Shown: positions 21,388 to 33,949 of the stretch, piece by piece
How positions within the stretch are numbered: position 1 is the stretch's first letter
Layout of the letters: each line of letters begins with the position of its first letter
Assembly (NCBI GenBank): GCA_037349315.1
Contig: JBAIAC010000001.1
Coordinates: forward strand, 5,560,001 to 5,624,000
DNA length: 64,000 bases
Origin: Chelydra serpentina
Taxonomy: Eukaryota > Chordata > Testudines > Chelydridae
Direction of reading: 5' to 3'
Translations under genes and position numbers: made by a program
Notes under the pieces: model-generated
Told to the model about the DNA's origin: nothing
Databases searched by the model: none
What the model saw: only the letters and a program-made list of their open reading frames with translations

Positions 21388-22872
21388 TATCATAGAAACG
21401 CAGGGCTGGAAGGGACCCTGCAAAGTCATCAAGTTCACCCCCTGGTGCTGTGGCAGGCCCAAGTAGATCTAGACTATCCCTGACAAGTGTTTGTCCAAAC
21501 TGTTTTTAAAAACCTCCAGTGATGTGGATTCAACAACCTCTCTTGAAAGTCTGTTCCAGAGCTTAACTAACCCCTCTGAATCTAAATTTCTCCCTCTTTA
21601 TTTCAGCTCTAGCAAGGACACATCACAGATGAAAAGTCCCAGTCTTATTAATTCCTCCTCATACGGAAGCCATTCTATATCCCTAATCAGTTTTGTTGCC
21701 CTTTTCTGAATCTTTTTCAATTCCAGTATATCTTTTTTGAGATGGGGCGACCACATCTGCATGCAGTATTCAAGGTGAGGGTGTACCATGGATTTATATA
21801 GAGGCAATATGATATTTTCTGTCTTATTATCTTTCACTTTCTTGATGATTCCCAACATTCTGTTCGCTTTTTTGACTGTCGCTGCACATTGAGTGGATGA
21901 TTTAAGAGAACTATCCACAATGACTCCAAGGTCTCACTCTTGAGTGGTAACAGTTAATTTAGACCCCATCATTGTATATGTATAGTTAGGATTATGTTTT
22001 CCAATGTGCATTACTTTGCATTTATCAACGTTAAATTTAATCTGCCATTTTGTTGCCCAGTCACCTAGTTTTGTGAGATCCTTTTGTAGCTCTTCACCGT
22101 CTGCCTGGGACTTAACTATCTTGAGTAGTTTTGTATCATCTGCAAATTTTGCCACCTCACTGTTTACCCCTTTTTCCAGATCGTTTATTAATATGTTAAA
22201 TAGGACTGGGCCCAGTACAGATCCCTGGGGGACACCACTATTTACCTCTCTCCATTCTGGAAACTGACCATTTATTCCTACCCTTTGTTTCCTATCTTTT
22301 AACCAGTTACCAATCCATGAAAGAACTTTCATTCTTATTCCATTACTGCTTATTTTGCTTAAGAGTCTTTGGTGAGGGACCTTTTAAAAGGCTTTCTGAA
22401 AATCTAAATATACCATATCCACTGGATCTCCTTTGTCCGCATGCTTGTTGACCTCCTCAAAGAATTCTAGTAGATTGGTGAGGCATGATTTCCCTTTACA
22501 AAAACCATGTTGACTATTTCCCAACAAATTATGTTCATCTATGTGTCTGACAATTTTGTTCTTTACGATAGTTTCAACCAATTTGCTGGGACTGAACTGA
22601 GGCTTACTGGCCTGTAATTGCCGGGGTCACCTCTGGAGCCCTTTTTAAAAATTGGCATCACATTAGCTATCCTCCAGTCATTTGGTACAGAAGCTGATTT
22701 AAATGATAGGTTACAGATGACAGTTAGTAGTCCTGCAATTTCACATTTGAGTTGCTTCAGAATTCTTGGGTGAATACCATCAGGTCCTGGAGACTTAAAA
22801 CTGTTTAGTTTATCAGTTTGTTCCAAAACCTCCTCTAATGACACCTCAATTTGGGACAGTTCCTCAGATCTG
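21388..22872 (-). mobile_element. CR1/L3-type LINE, 5'-truncated
   Basis: On the minus strand the element ends in a ccctgcgtttctatgata-like tail (plus-strand tatcatagaaacgcaggg) after a short 3' untranslated region. Its protein differs clearly from the CR1 at 17438 and from the Cry-type tail, so it is a second, separate CR1-clade lineage. The 5' end stops within the reverse transcriptase at about 22872. No nested insertion was seen. Confidence 0.85.
21598..22844 (-). pseudogene. CR1/L3-type reverse transcriptase, broken
   Basis: Order on the minus strand: LNSFKSPGPDGIHPRILKQ near 22800, [35 protein letters not shown], a break near 22570, then SQHGFCKGKSCLTNLLEFF and VYLDFQKAF. A second break lies near 22385. 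Next come SWIGNWLKDRKQRVGING, SGVPQGSVLGPVLFNILIND and the catalytic FADDTKLLK near 22140, then FNVDKCKVMHIGKHNPNY. After a third break near 21935 the C-terminal part reads PLYKSMVHPHLEYCMQMWSP. At least three breaks, so non-functional, but the catalytic FADD is preserved. Confidence 0.85.
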
Positions 22873-22907
22873 ATGTTAATATAATCTCTGTTTTATAGAT
22901 ATAACTT

Positions 22908-22943
22908 GTGCGCACAAGGGCGCACACACACACCACACACTTA
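22908..22943. repeat. CA-rich simple repeat
   Basis: Short imperfect alternation of gcgcaca and cacaca units with no other content. Confidence 0.7.
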
Positions 22944-23002
22944 CCCTTCCAGTGCCTGAACTTACAAGCCTTGGAACTCTAACTGAAATAAGTGAAAACA
23001 AT

Positions 23003-24170
23003 GAGGAGTCCTTGTGGCACTTTACAGAGTAACACATTTATTTGGGCATAAGCTTTCGTGGGCTATAACCCACGTCATCAGATGCGTAGAGTGAAAACTA
23101 CAGTAAGCAGGTATAAATGTACAGCACATGAAAAGATGGGAGTTGCCCTACCAAGTGGGGGGGTCAGTGCTAACGAGGTCAATTCTATTAAGGTGTAAGT
23201 GGCCGATTCCCAAAAGTTGACAAGAATGGGTGAATATCAGCAGAGAGAAAATTATTTTTTGTAGTGACCCAGCCACTCCCAATCTTTATTCAGGCCTAAT
23301 TTGATGGTGTCAGTTTGCAAATTAATTCCAGTTCTGCAGTTTCTCATTGAAGTCTGTATTTGAGGTTTTTTGTTGAAGAATGGCCACTTTTAAGTCTGTT
23401 ATTGAGTGTCCAGGGAGACTGAAGTGCTATCCTGTTGGTTTTTGAATGTTACAATTCTTGATGTCTGATTTGTGACCATTTATTCTTTTGCGTAGATGCT
23501 GTCTGGTTTGGCCAATGTACATGGCAGAGGGGCATTGCTGGCACATGATGGCATATCTCACATTGATAGATGTACAGGTGAACGAGCCCCTGATGATGTG
23601 GCTGATGTGGTTAGGTCCTGTGATGGTGTCCCTTGAATACCTATGCGGACAGAGTTGGCAACGGGGTTTGTTGCAGGGATTGGTTCCTGGGTTAGTGTGT
23701 CTGTTGTGTGGTGTGCAGTTGCTGGTGAGTATTTGCTTCAGGTTGCGGGGCTGTCTGTAAGTGAGGACTGGCCTGACTCCCAAGGTCTGTGAGAGTGAGG
23801 GATCGTCCTTCAGGATAAGTTGTAGATCCTTGATGATGCACTGGAGAGGTTTTAGTTGGGGGCTGTAGGTGATGGCTAGTGGAGTTCTGTTACTTTCTTT
23901 GTTGGGCCTGTCCTGTAATAGGTGACTTCTGGATACCCTTCTGGCTCTGTCAATGTGTTTCTTCACTTCCCCAAGTGGGTACTGTAGTTTTAAGAACACT
24001 TGATAGAGATCCTGTAGGTTTTTGTCTCTGTCTGAGGGATTGGAGAAAATGCTGTTGTATCTTTGGGCTTCGCTGTAGACAATGGATCATGTGATCTGGT
24101 CTGGATGAAAGCTGGAGGCATGTAGGTAAGTATAGCGGTCAGTAGGTTTCCGGTATAGGGAAGTAGGTTA
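23003..24170 (-). mobile_element. Penelope-like element B, minus strand
   Basis: On the minus strand it ends through cctgatgacgtgggt-like, cccacgaaagcttatgccc and gtgccacaaggactcctc words (plus positions about 23003-23090), the same tail as element A. Coding sequence for the reverse transcriptase C-terminus and the GIY-YIG nuclease precedes it. At its upstream edge it meets an inverted copy of its own 3' end (24171-24283). Confidence 0.8.
23427..24110 (-). pseudogene. Penelope-like reverse transcriptase C-terminus plus GIY-YIG endonuclease
   Basis: On the minus strand the reading begins SSFHPDQIT and YSEAQRYNSIFSNPSDRD (an end-of-RT Penelope signature), broken by a stop near 24085 and a frameshift near 24000. 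It continues as QYPLGEVKKHIDRARRVSRS and the linker LQCIIKDLQLILKDDPSLSQ. The cysteine cluster NPCNKPRCQLCPH and the nuclease core AIMCQQCPSAMYIGQTRQHL follow, with LRKRINGHKSDI. The GIY position reads RYA instead of IYA, so this copy has also lost part of the first catalytic motif. The frame ends early at IQKPTG, where element A continues for about 35 more codons. Confidence 0.8.
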
Positions 24171-24283
24171 TAGCCCATGAAAGCTTATACCCAAATAAAT
24201 GTGTTAGTCTCTAAGGTGCCACAAGGACTCCTCGTTGTTTTTGCTGATACAGACTAACACGGCCACCCCTCTGGAACCTGAAG
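24171..24283 (+). mobile_element. Inverted Penelope 3' end capping element B
   Basis: Plus-strand tagcccatgaaagcttatac, ctaaggtgccacaaggactc and cagactaacacggccaccc repeat the 3' tail that element B shows in the opposite orientation. The two tails face outward, giving an inverted-repeat boundary of the kind reported for Penelope elements. Confidence 0.75.
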
Positions 24284-24594
24284 TAAGTGAGTTCTACATG
24301 AAGACGCTTACAAGGTCAGTCCCCCGTAATTATCTTTTACCTACTTTCTCTACCGTGTTTAGGGATATAAGTGTCCTGATGGCAAATCACCAGGCAGTCT
24401 TCTCAGGAGCATTGTGTCAAAATAATAATGCCCATACAGCCATGTTTAACATGATTAGTGAAAAGCAAATAAATCTCATGTCATAAATCCACTATGTTTG
24501 AAGAGGCGATGTCTGCCTTCAAATTTGAGGGGAAGCACCTACGATTACTCCTTCACAATTAATCTTCAGGAGCTTGGTTCACATCTCATATACT
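24284..24594. other. No gene recognised
   Basis: Low-complexity-free sequence with short frames only. Confidence 0.45.
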
Positions 24595-24665
24595 CTGGTG
24601 TAACTCCATTGACTTCAATAGAGTTACTCCTGATTTACATTGGCGTGAGAAGAGAATCAGGCCCA
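24595..24665. repeat. Dispersed 'taactcc...gagttactcctgattta' repeat
   Basis: The words gtgtaactccattgactt and gagttactcctgatttacat form an imperfect inverted pair followed by agaatcaggccca. Same family as 6240-6330. Confidence 0.45.
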
Positions 24666-25514
24666 ATCACTGGTATTCTTTGTGACAATGCACACCCAGG
24701 GCAACTTTGTATCAAAATGATCCCCATTATTTTCCCTGTGGAGGGTATGTGATATATGCCCAAAGGACCATATATAGTAAGTGACCCTTCACTGGATTTA
24801 GGTCATGGATCCTAAAGCAAGGAAAGGATTAACAGATATTATTCAAGTCTAATATATTTTTGATCTTCATATATATTATAAAAAATAAACAGTGTTATTT
24901 CTGAGTGATCTAAAAATGTCAGCCTGATATAACTGACGAAGATAGTCATGATTTCCCTGCTGTTTCTTAAGAACTTGAATTGAGTAAGATGTTCATTTTA
25001 TGACACCATCTTAAGGAAAAACACTTAAACATAATTACATTTTATAAACATATCCCATTCAGCCTTTGTAGTTTCATTTCAATGGAACTACTTGTAAAGC
25101 AATGTAGTACTTCTTGTGGGGTTAAGTTTTATTCAGCCCACACAAGGAGAAAATAACTGGCCCATTATTTAGCAGAGTTTGTTATTTATACTTGGTAATG
25201 GGAACTTATTTCCCACGCATACACTGTGTTCTATAAATTTAAGAAAATAAATACATTATTGACCGTGTTATAGAGCTTTGCAAAATATAAAATATATTTG
25301 AAGTAAACTGACCTTTTATAAGCATAATTAGTGGAGATTATGTATTGAATATGGTTTTGTACTCTGTTTATAATGGGATAAATGCACAATAACAGTGAAA
25401 TAAAAAATTATATACACATTTTAAAAATAGTTACCAAGACCGTTCTCTTCCTCCACTAACTTTGGTCATAAAAAGGTATTCTGATCAGTACTTTTTTGTC
25501 CATATGTCAACTAT
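24666..25514. other. AT-rich DNA, nothing recognised
   Basis: Very AT-rich with many stops in every frame. No terminal repeats or RNA-gene features were seen. Confidence 0.55.
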
Positions 25515-25934
25515 GGGGGCTGGAGCACATGACTTATGAGGAGAGGCTGAGGGAACTGGGATTGTTTAGCCTGCAAAAGAGACGAATGAGGGGGGATTTG
25601 ATAGCTGCTTTCAACTATCTGAAAGGGGGTTCCAAAGAGGATGGATCTAGACTGTTCTCAGTGGTAGAAGATGACAGAACAAGGAGTAATGGTCTCAAGT
25701 TGCAGAGGGGAGGTTTAGGTTGGATATTAGGAAAAACGTTTTCACTAGTAGGGTGGTGAAGAACTGGAATGGGTTACCTAGGGAGGTGGTAGAATCTCCT
25801 TCCTTAGAGGTTTTTAAGGTCAGGCTTGACAAAGCCCTGGCTGGGATGATTTAGTTGGGGTTGGTCCTGCTTTGAGCAGGGTGTTGGACTAGATGACCTC
25901 CTGAGGTCCCTTCCAACCCTGAGGTTCTATGATA
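25515..25934 (+). mobile_element. CR1 3'-end fragment
   Basis: The short frame encoding [20 protein letters not shown] and the segment [11 protein letters not shown] match the end of ORF2 in the CR1 at 17438-20456. The common CR1 tail (ctgctttgagcagggtgtt, gatgacctcctgaggtccc) follows. It starts abruptly, a typical 5' truncation. Only the last roughly 420 bp are present. Confidence 0.9.
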
Positions 25935-28271
25935 TGGAACAAGGGCTTGAAGCACCCACAGTGAAACCCGTTCATCAGTAAAATTCCTTAATCTGTGCAG
26001 TATGCCCAGATATGGAAACACTTTCATTCATTGTTACAACAACTACAATTCAGTCCAGTTCAAACACTGGAAATGCAAACTTCAGAATGCTTTGGAAGAA
26101 TGTTTGTAGGATGGGATTTTCAAATGTGCCTGAAGGAGTTAGTGGTCCAAATCCCACTGATGCTAACTCCGTTTAGTGTCTTTGAGGAAATGAGCTCAGG
26201 TTTTAAGACTGATTATTTTCAGTCAAATATTCAAAAAATATTCCATCAAACATATATTTTGACAGATATTGCTGTTCACCATATAACATATTCAGCAAAT
26301 TGTGTTTAACTGACTCTATTTACCACCTGCTAAGAAAATGTGTGATTTATTTTCACTTTGATTCACTTTTTTTTTTTAGTATACTACTTGAACAAATTGT
26401 CATTTTGATTTGAATTAAGTCCTGAATGAACAGCGTATCCTGTTTTACCTGTACTCCTTAGCAGCTCTCAAAGTTATTCCTAATCCCATTTTACAGCCAT
26501 AGTTTAAAACCAGTGTAAAAAAATGTTCATGTGGCCTCTACCTCATTGCACTTAGCTTTTAAATCCATTCCTTTATCTCCATTTCTAATATACATTTCAA
26601 AATTACTAATGAAATAAGTTGCTAAAAGGTTTTTAATGGCGGCAGCTGACAGGCAAATACAACACCTGATAACTATCAAGTGGAGGGAAGATATCTTAAT
26701 CCATGCTGCTTTTATAAACTGTTGAGTTGATTACATTACTACTGTTGATTATATTATTTGAATAGAGATCAGTATTCTTAAACGAATCCTATTTTTATAA
26801 AGTACTTTCCCACATTTCCAAGTACCATGCTCAAAACACCCAGTGAGCATGTGCTAGTTTGTTGTATATACACAAATCCCCAGTTTGCACACATGCATCT
26901 GGCACTGCACACAGACACACTGTAGCACAGTCCCAACTGTGCAATAATTCAGTAACCAGTTCCAGTTGGGACTCAGTACACTGACAGGTCAAAGCCAGCA
27001 GCAGCTCTCTGGTCCAGCTGCTAATGAAGGTCCCCTGCACTGGAAAGAAAGTCTGAATCAATAATAGTTGCCAAAAGTGTCATGTGGGACAGGGGAGAGA
27101 GAGACAAAAGTGTTAGGCAACTGCTTAAGAAAGGGAAAGAAATTTCACTCAGCTCATCAGAATGTCACAAGATTCTGAATGTCACAAGATTGTTCACGAA
27201 ACTCCATGAAAACATCAACATCAGAAAGAAATTTTGCAAAGCAAAGTCAGATGTTCCTCCAAGCTCCAGCGACCATGATACAATTCTTCCCCCAACTCCT
27301 CTTTTCTTTCAGAACCTGCTGAAGTTGTGGGGCTGGCAACACTTGTCAGAGAGCATCAGAAGAATTAATGCTCACAGAGGAGCAGTGGTTGACTCCTAGA
27401 TTTATTTTCAGAGGCTGGTATGAATGTGGCACAAATGGATAACCATGATGAATCTATCTACTCAGAGAGATTAATTGATTATGTTTAGTGCTTCTGCTGT
27501 TATTATTTAAAAATCAACAACCTAATTTTCATTAATATTTTTCAGAGAAAATATGATTTAGACTGCTAAGTGGATTCACCCATCTCCCTCAAGAAAAATG
27601 CTTAAGATAAAATTACAAACATGTAGGTAATTTATTCACTCAGCCATGTGTATTAAAACAAAATATGCTTCTCTGCATATGCTGACCAACTAACCACCTA
27701 GTAATATTTCTTAAAGCTGCTTAATACCAACATTAAATATACTTTGAAAAGTATATGCCTGAATGTAATCTCTCTCCGCAGAATTGGCAAATCTTTGTGA
27801 AATGGTAAAGCTGACTGGTACATTTTCTTTGGGAGTTAAACAACCACTGATGTAGTAGCTATACTGGGAGTTCCTTCCAAGTTAATAAAATAAAGGTGAC
27901 TATGGCATTTCTCCATGTCTGTATTTAAGAACTGTTTTAAAAATTAATACCCCTTCAAGAAATATATATACACTCAAATTAACCTTGAAAAGTCAGAATT
28001 CCAAACAAAGAACACACATATCCACCAAGACACTCTGAAGGACAATGGGAAAATCAGACACAACCACAACAAGCAAGTAGAAAAAATTGGATCCTAAACA
28101 TTTAAGTTCTAACTAGCACAAGAGATCATTCCTTGGAAACTATGTGCATTTTAAGTAAAATATACTTTCACATGAGAGATTTATGAGTGTGATCTGTCTT
28201 GATCACTCAATTAGTTTACCATTTAAAAAGTCATCGGCTATAAACAATTATCATACAGTGGTATCTGGTAT
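25935..28271. other. AT-rich DNA, no gene recognised
   Basis: One 105-codon frame at 27082-27399 has no recognisable domain. A small direct duplication (gaatgtcacaagatt, twice) lies near 27160-27190. A segment at 26108-26200 resembles the ttttcaaaggagccta repeat family. Confidence 0.5.
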
Positions 28272-28459
28272 CTCCCTAGGTAACCCACTGGAATGGGTTA
28301 CCTAGGGAGGTGGTGGAATCTCCATCCTTAGAGGTTTTTAAAGCCTGGCTTGACAAAACCCTGGCTGGGATGATTTGGTTGGTGTTGGTCCTGCTTTGAG
28401 CAGGGGATTGGAATAGATGACCTACTAAGGTGTCTTCCAACCCTGATAGTCTATGATTC
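28272..28459 (+). mobile_element. CR1 3' tail with a 16-bp inverted start
   Basis: From tgggttacctagggag at 28294 the sequence is a normal CR1 tail ending near 28459. Immediately before it, 28272-28287 is the exact reverse complement of those first 16 bases, with a six-base spacer, so the truncated 5' end forms a hairpin. Confidence 0.85.
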
Positions 28460-28492
28460 TATCTGAGACACTGCAGATATTTCCTATTCTAA

Positions 28493-28778
28493 GGGCTGGT
28501 CTACACTAACCCACCCCGTTGAACTAAGATACACAACTTCAGCTACGTTAATAACGTAGCTGAAGTCGAAGTCTCTTAGTTCGATCTTACCTGTGGTCCA
28601 CACGCGCCGCGAAGACTCCCCCGTCGACAGCGCTTACTCCTCGCGGCGAGCTGGATTACCAGCGTCAACGGGGGAGCACTTCTTGGTTCGATTTATCGCT
28701 TCTAGACAAGACGCGATAAATCGAACCCAGAAGATCGATCCGACGCCTCCGATCCAGCTGGTAAGTGTAGACTAGCCC
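28493..28778. mobile_element. Three-hairpin MITE, copy 2
   Basis: Starts gggctggtctacactaacc after a taa and ends gtaagtgtagactagccc. Hairpin 1 is intact. Hairpin 2 has an arm mismatch (gtcaacg for gtcgacg) and hairpin 3 one mismatch (cgcttct for cgcgtct), showing independent decay relative to copies 1 and 3. Confidence 0.85.
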
Positions 28779-31700
28779 CAAGTATATGGAAAAACTGCTG
28801 TGTCTCAACTCTCGCTTTTGGGTGGTAGTGCTTGGAAAATGTAGACACAATTAAAATGTCAACTGTGCTTAATACCATTCTTATTTACCCTTCACTGAAG
28901 TAGCTTGATACTCAAATACTTCAGTGGCGACCAAATTGCACCTTGATATGAGAAAAGCTGGCAGAGGAGGTAAGGAAAGAGCAACACTACTTGGTGTTCT
29001 CTTTACAGAATTTTCTCCAGAAGATTCCATCAAATGTTAGAGTTTTCCCATTACAAAACAGACAGGGCATGTTCAGTCCTCATATCTTGGGGGATCCTAT
29101 GGGGGCCAGAGTCTTCCAGGCATAAGCGTTTTCAATACTCCTCTGCCCCGTGTAACTTTCTCCCACTCACCAGTCAGCATGGTTCTGGTGAAGTCCTGCT
29201 GACAGCTCTTCTCTCAATAGCCATTTCCCCTGGGAAATGTAAGAGGTGATTTCATGGCATGAATGGTCTCCACAAACACAAGAGAGAGTCAGGTTTTCTG
29301 TCCATGCCTTTCTATTAGATTCTCTATGGGACAGGTGTAGGATGGATAATGTGCATAGCACTTCCATTTCCCTAGCTCCATCTCCACACAGATTCTCCCT
29401 GAATTGTGGCGAAACATCCACGGTTCCAGAAACAAGGGAGACATTGTTCAAGAGGGTTCTATGTAACCCATGTGCCTAGTAGGGAGATATCTCTTTAAGA
29501 GACTTATTGGGGGAGTAGGAGCTCCAATAGGTTCCCTGTTGCTGGGGTCAGACTCCAAGCACACAGGCCAGCTGCTTTATGAAGGGACAAGTGCCCTGTC
29601 TGAGTTGGGAGAAGCTGAGCCCAGGAGCAGAAAGCAGGTTGTTGTCCCTAACTCTGAAGCATGTTGCAGTAGGTTAGTCATATTGCTAACCCTCCAACAT
29701 GGGCAGTGTTAATTATAGAGAGTAGAAATTGGGAGGGAAAATTAATTTATTTTAATTGTATATGTTGAATGTTGGTTGATTTAGTTAAATTGTTTCAACT
29801 AGTATGATTCACCAATTTTTCTTTAAATGTAGTAATGGGGAAAAAGTTATTTCTATTTTGCTATTCTCAGGAGTTTTTTTTTAACCAACTACTCAGTTAA
29901 GTATCTAGATTAATCAGCAGACTGGCAAACAGTGATTTCAGCGGAAGAAAAGTCCGCATGTATTCTAACTGAAGATTACTACAAGCCAGTGGAGGGAAGA
30001 TGTTGCTTTTTGACTCAGTAGACTATATAGATTTGGTGCGGACGCAGGTGAAGTCAACCTAAGCTTTTGGGTTTCTTCTCACTGTGTTTCTGTGGGGACA
30101 GACTTTTATAGATTTAATTTGTTTTCTTCATTTATGTTTATGTATAACTGTGAAGATAACGTATGTGGATTATAAAATAGCCATGTTATGTAAAGTAAGT
30201 TATTATTTATTATGTTTCTTTATCATAAGATTTTAAAAAGTTGTTACTAATTGAATTAAGATATTTTGTTCTTTTGGGGATTTAATGAGGGGAGGTTGGC
30301 CCAGTGCAGTCCTTGCTGAAAATCCCGAGAGACTGAATTCTGGGTCTCCAGTTGCTTTTCTATCGGATTGGGGTGGGTGGCGGGCGGGCGGGTTTGCACT
30401 GGAGTAGGGCAATGAAGTGAACTCTAGCCCACCCAAAGGTTACATCTATACCTCTCTTCCTTTTCTGCATAAATTGGGAGTGGACCATACACAAATGTCC
30501 CTTTTCATGTGTGGATCTAGGGAAACATCTAGCCCTGATTGTGTAAGTAATAAGAGGTGAGACCCACAGTATGATAGACTTATCTACTGAAAATTGACAT
30601 AAATTAAAAATAGATAGAATATATGTAAATTGGGGCTAATCTTCTTGATTTAAAATGATATCCACTTTGCACTTACAGATGGCAGATGATCTAGCTACCT
30701 TTCCGTGACAGCACAGGTGCCCTAATTTCTCTCAACATGGTCTTTGTTTTGAGGCAGACTTGGAGTCAGGCATAACACTTCTGTCTCTAGGTGATCAGAA
30801 ATGGGGTCAAACAAAAAAGAAGAACTGGTTGCTGGTGAAAACTTCATCTGTTTATTTTGTGTGGCAGATACTGCACTTTCTCAACCTCCCACATGAAGAC
30901 ATGTGTAGGAGGTTTGGTGGCCTATCAACATGTTTCACAGCTCATATCATTTTACATTAATCATCAACTTACATTAAAAAGGCCACCTGTCCTTGCCTTT
31001 TTGTTCCCAAAATGAAAAATGTTCCTTAGGTTGTAGTTGTTCAGTTAATCTGTATATTTACTATAGGCTTTTGTACATTCACATCCCTTCATACTCAGAG
31101 TCTGAAACTCCCACAGATCTTGTTACACTCTACTGTTGTTTTCATGGGTGAGTGAAGTGGGATGAATTGAACTCCGCATAAAAATTATTCCTTCACCAAA
31201 TCTTTGACTATTTTAAATATCAAAATAATTTGGGAGGTTCTGAAATGTTCTGATAAAGCTCTTATATTTCAATTTTCCAGCCATGCCCCAGATGTTGAGG
31301 TGTCATAAATCTCATAAAAACATGTATCCAAATGAGATTTCTATCTTAGTTTTGAACACTGAAGAGGTCTGAATAAGCATTTGAGCTTTTAAATGTTTAC
31401 CCAAAATAAACCCAGTCTCAGAAACAGAAATAGGCCCAAGACACAAAGTTTGAATAGTGATCTGAATTCCTCCAAAGTTTCAAGCAGTGAGGGGATTGGA
31501 TCTGAAGCCTGCATTGTTTTCATCTCCTCACTAGCCTGAACAATTTTAGGTTTGCACACCCATAAGTATTTTAGCTTTAATGGGATGAGAAAATCTCCTT
31601 CAAAGATCTCAAGCTAACAGAAAAATATTAGTGCATTCAGCCATATCACTCTCCAGCTTGCTCATCAGTGAGGAAGTTCATCTTAGTAACCTACACAGTT

Positions 31701-33153
31701 TCTGGGCCATCATTTCTTTTGCATTGTATGAAGCAGAACTAAAATAAAGCAATGGAATTATAATACAGTCTAAAGGTTAAAACAACAGAGGAGGATTAAG
31801 AGGAAATGTAAGGAGGGGCATCAAAGGACACTTTGTGTGTGAGATGACCTGGAATAAATCCTACAGCTTGCAGCAGCAGCCAATTATATGCTAAATCTTG
31901 GTGTGCTTTAACAGCTATTTTAGAGGCGGGTATTAGCAGATTCAGTTGTTATGGCTTTCCATAATTTTAGTAGATGGAGAACTGGATGTGGAATGGACAC
32001 TAATTATTTTGTTTGTGTAGGAATTGCCCCCTCCCCTTTCTTTAGGTACATATGATCTCAGAGCAGTATGCTGAGATGTGAAGCAGTAATAGGAAAGAAT
32101 ATCATTGCTTTTGTAAATATTTGGTAACTGTACTTATGAAGACTGTTATTCATTCTTGTGGCATCTCTAGTAGCTTGCCAATTAGAAGAAAACTCTGTCT
32201 GCTGCCTTTATATATGAACAATTTGTTGGGTATTTACAAAGCTCCTACAGTGAAAGTTTTGCTCCACCTGCACCTAGTGCAGAAAGACTATCCGCTATTT
32301 TGTTTGTTGTCCAGCCACAATATGAAATTGGAGAGAAATGTATTGTATGTCTGAATTAGTATAACCCTTTCAAACTATAATTCTATCTGCAAGAAATAGT
32401 TTATTTTCATTCATATTTTATGATGTTTCTCCAATTTTTCCAGTAGTTTATACCAGCTAAGAAACATGACCTATTTTGTATGAGATGAGCAGGTTTTCTA
32501 TGATCTAGTGTTTTGGCTCTTAATCATAACTAAACACCTTTATGATGCTGTTAATTATAAATACATAGGTCCAAACCTCAGCTGGTGTAAGTCAGAGTAG
32601 AATTCAAAGAAGCATTGTTGATTTACCTCAACTGTAGATTTTGCTTTGTGTGTACATGAATGAGTTGTTTTCATGATGCTATACAAATTTGTTGCTCATA
32701 TATGACAAAGGATCAGTCTTTAATAAAAAACATAAGTAAAAAACAGAGTTAACCTTAAGCCCGAAGTAGTCTTTCAGAGCTATTACTGATCTACTGTGGG
32801 GTACCTACAATACATTTTAAGGGGTCAAAATGCAAATGACACTGTTCAACTTTTTTTCATTTGTACTACTGTATATGTTAATTAAAGTGATTTTACCTTT
32901 ATCAAAAGAGCTGGAGAAATTTGGAAGAATCCTAAAATGTCTTTTCCCGTAGTTCAGCATTTCATGAAAATGAAACAAAATCCCAGTGAGACCAGACTTG
33001 GCCTCCATGGGATTCTGTTTAAATTGGTTTCTGTTAAAAAAAAAACAACTGGTGGAAGTTCAGAAGAAACACCCAATGTTACACAGCAATAAGAAAATAT
33101 TCAATTATGTTCCTTTGTCAGAGGGATTTTACAGTATGGATGAGGTAGTTCTC
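28779..33153. other. Long AT-rich stretch without recognised genes or clear elements
   Basis: I looked on both strands for splice-flanked frames, tRNA boxes and terminal repeats and found none convincing. A ggcgggcgggcggg run sits at about 30377-30391. The segment around 29470-29690 is less AT-rich and could be a decayed LTR or exon, but nothing identifies it. Confidence 0.5.
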
Positions 33154-33243
33154 ATAAGAACATAGGAGCTGCCATACTGGGTCAGACAAAAGGTCCATCT
33201 AGCCCAGTATCCTGTCTTCTGACAGTGGACAGTGCCAGGTGCC
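33154..33243 (-). mobile_element. LINE-type 3'-tail fragment, minus strand
   Basis: The plus-strand words ataagaacataggagctgcc, tactgggtcagac and catctagcccagtatcctg read on the minus strand as a CR1-like 3' tail ending in cctatgttcttat. No coding sequence remains. It is cut at its upstream edge by the LTR-like segment that follows. Confidence 0.55.
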
Positions 33244-33851
33244 TGTAGCAAAGCGAAGACTCGCCGGTGAGGCGCCTTCTGCTTGTTGTCCTGGGAACTA
33301 GCTTGATTCCAGCCTGGAGCGCCCTCTGCAGGCCGGTGGCTCACCTGTCTCAGGCCCTCGTGTCCCTCCCGGACCCCAGTGCAGGGTTCTGACCCAGCAG
33401 TACCCCCACACTCTGGGTCTCCCCTCCCAGGGGAACCCCCAGCCCTCTATGCCCCCCTTGCCTCTGGTTACTCCCAGTCATAATCCAGACCCCTTTTCAC
33501 TGGGGCAGACTGCAGAAGGGGGGGTTGGACCAGATGCCTCTGCCTATCCCCAGGCTACACCTCTGCAACCCCAGTACCTGCTTTGGCCTTTACCAAGGCC
33601 TGCAGCCTGGGGGTTTGCTAGGCTGGAGCTCCCCAGCTCCTCTTATCTTTCCCCAGCACTGCTCTACTCCCAATACCCTGAGTTCCCAGGCCGCCAGGTC
33701 TTTCTCTCTCCAGGGCTAGAGTGAGATGCCCCCAGCCCTCTTATAAGGACCAGCTGGGCCCTGATTGAGCTGGCCACAGCTGTGGCTGCTTCCCCAATCA
33801 GCCTAGCTTGGCTGTTTTAACCCTTGGCTTTTCCTATTGGCTTCCCGTTAC
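33244..33851 (+). mobile_element. LTR-like segment (probable solo LTR), family shared with 60396-60672
   Basis: Starts tgtagcaaagcgaagactcg. Its first 150 bp match the reverse complement of 60525-60672 (shared tggagcgccctctgcaggcc and tgtccctccc). That second copy has proper TG...CA ends and a target duplication, so both are likely LTRs of one retroelement. The right end near cttcccgttac is approximate and no target duplication is visible here. No internal viral genes adjoin it. Confidence 0.5.
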
Positions 33852-33949
33852 GGGGGCTCGGCTGGGGCTGACTCTGGCCCCTGGAAGGGGCGGAGCCTCA
33901 GGCAGAAGGGGCGGGGCTGGGGTGAGAGCCAGCCCCGGCCTGCCCTCTA

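Noticed and set aside
27082..27399. 105-codon plus-strand frame
   Set aside because: No motif, no splice context, and it contains a local direct duplication.
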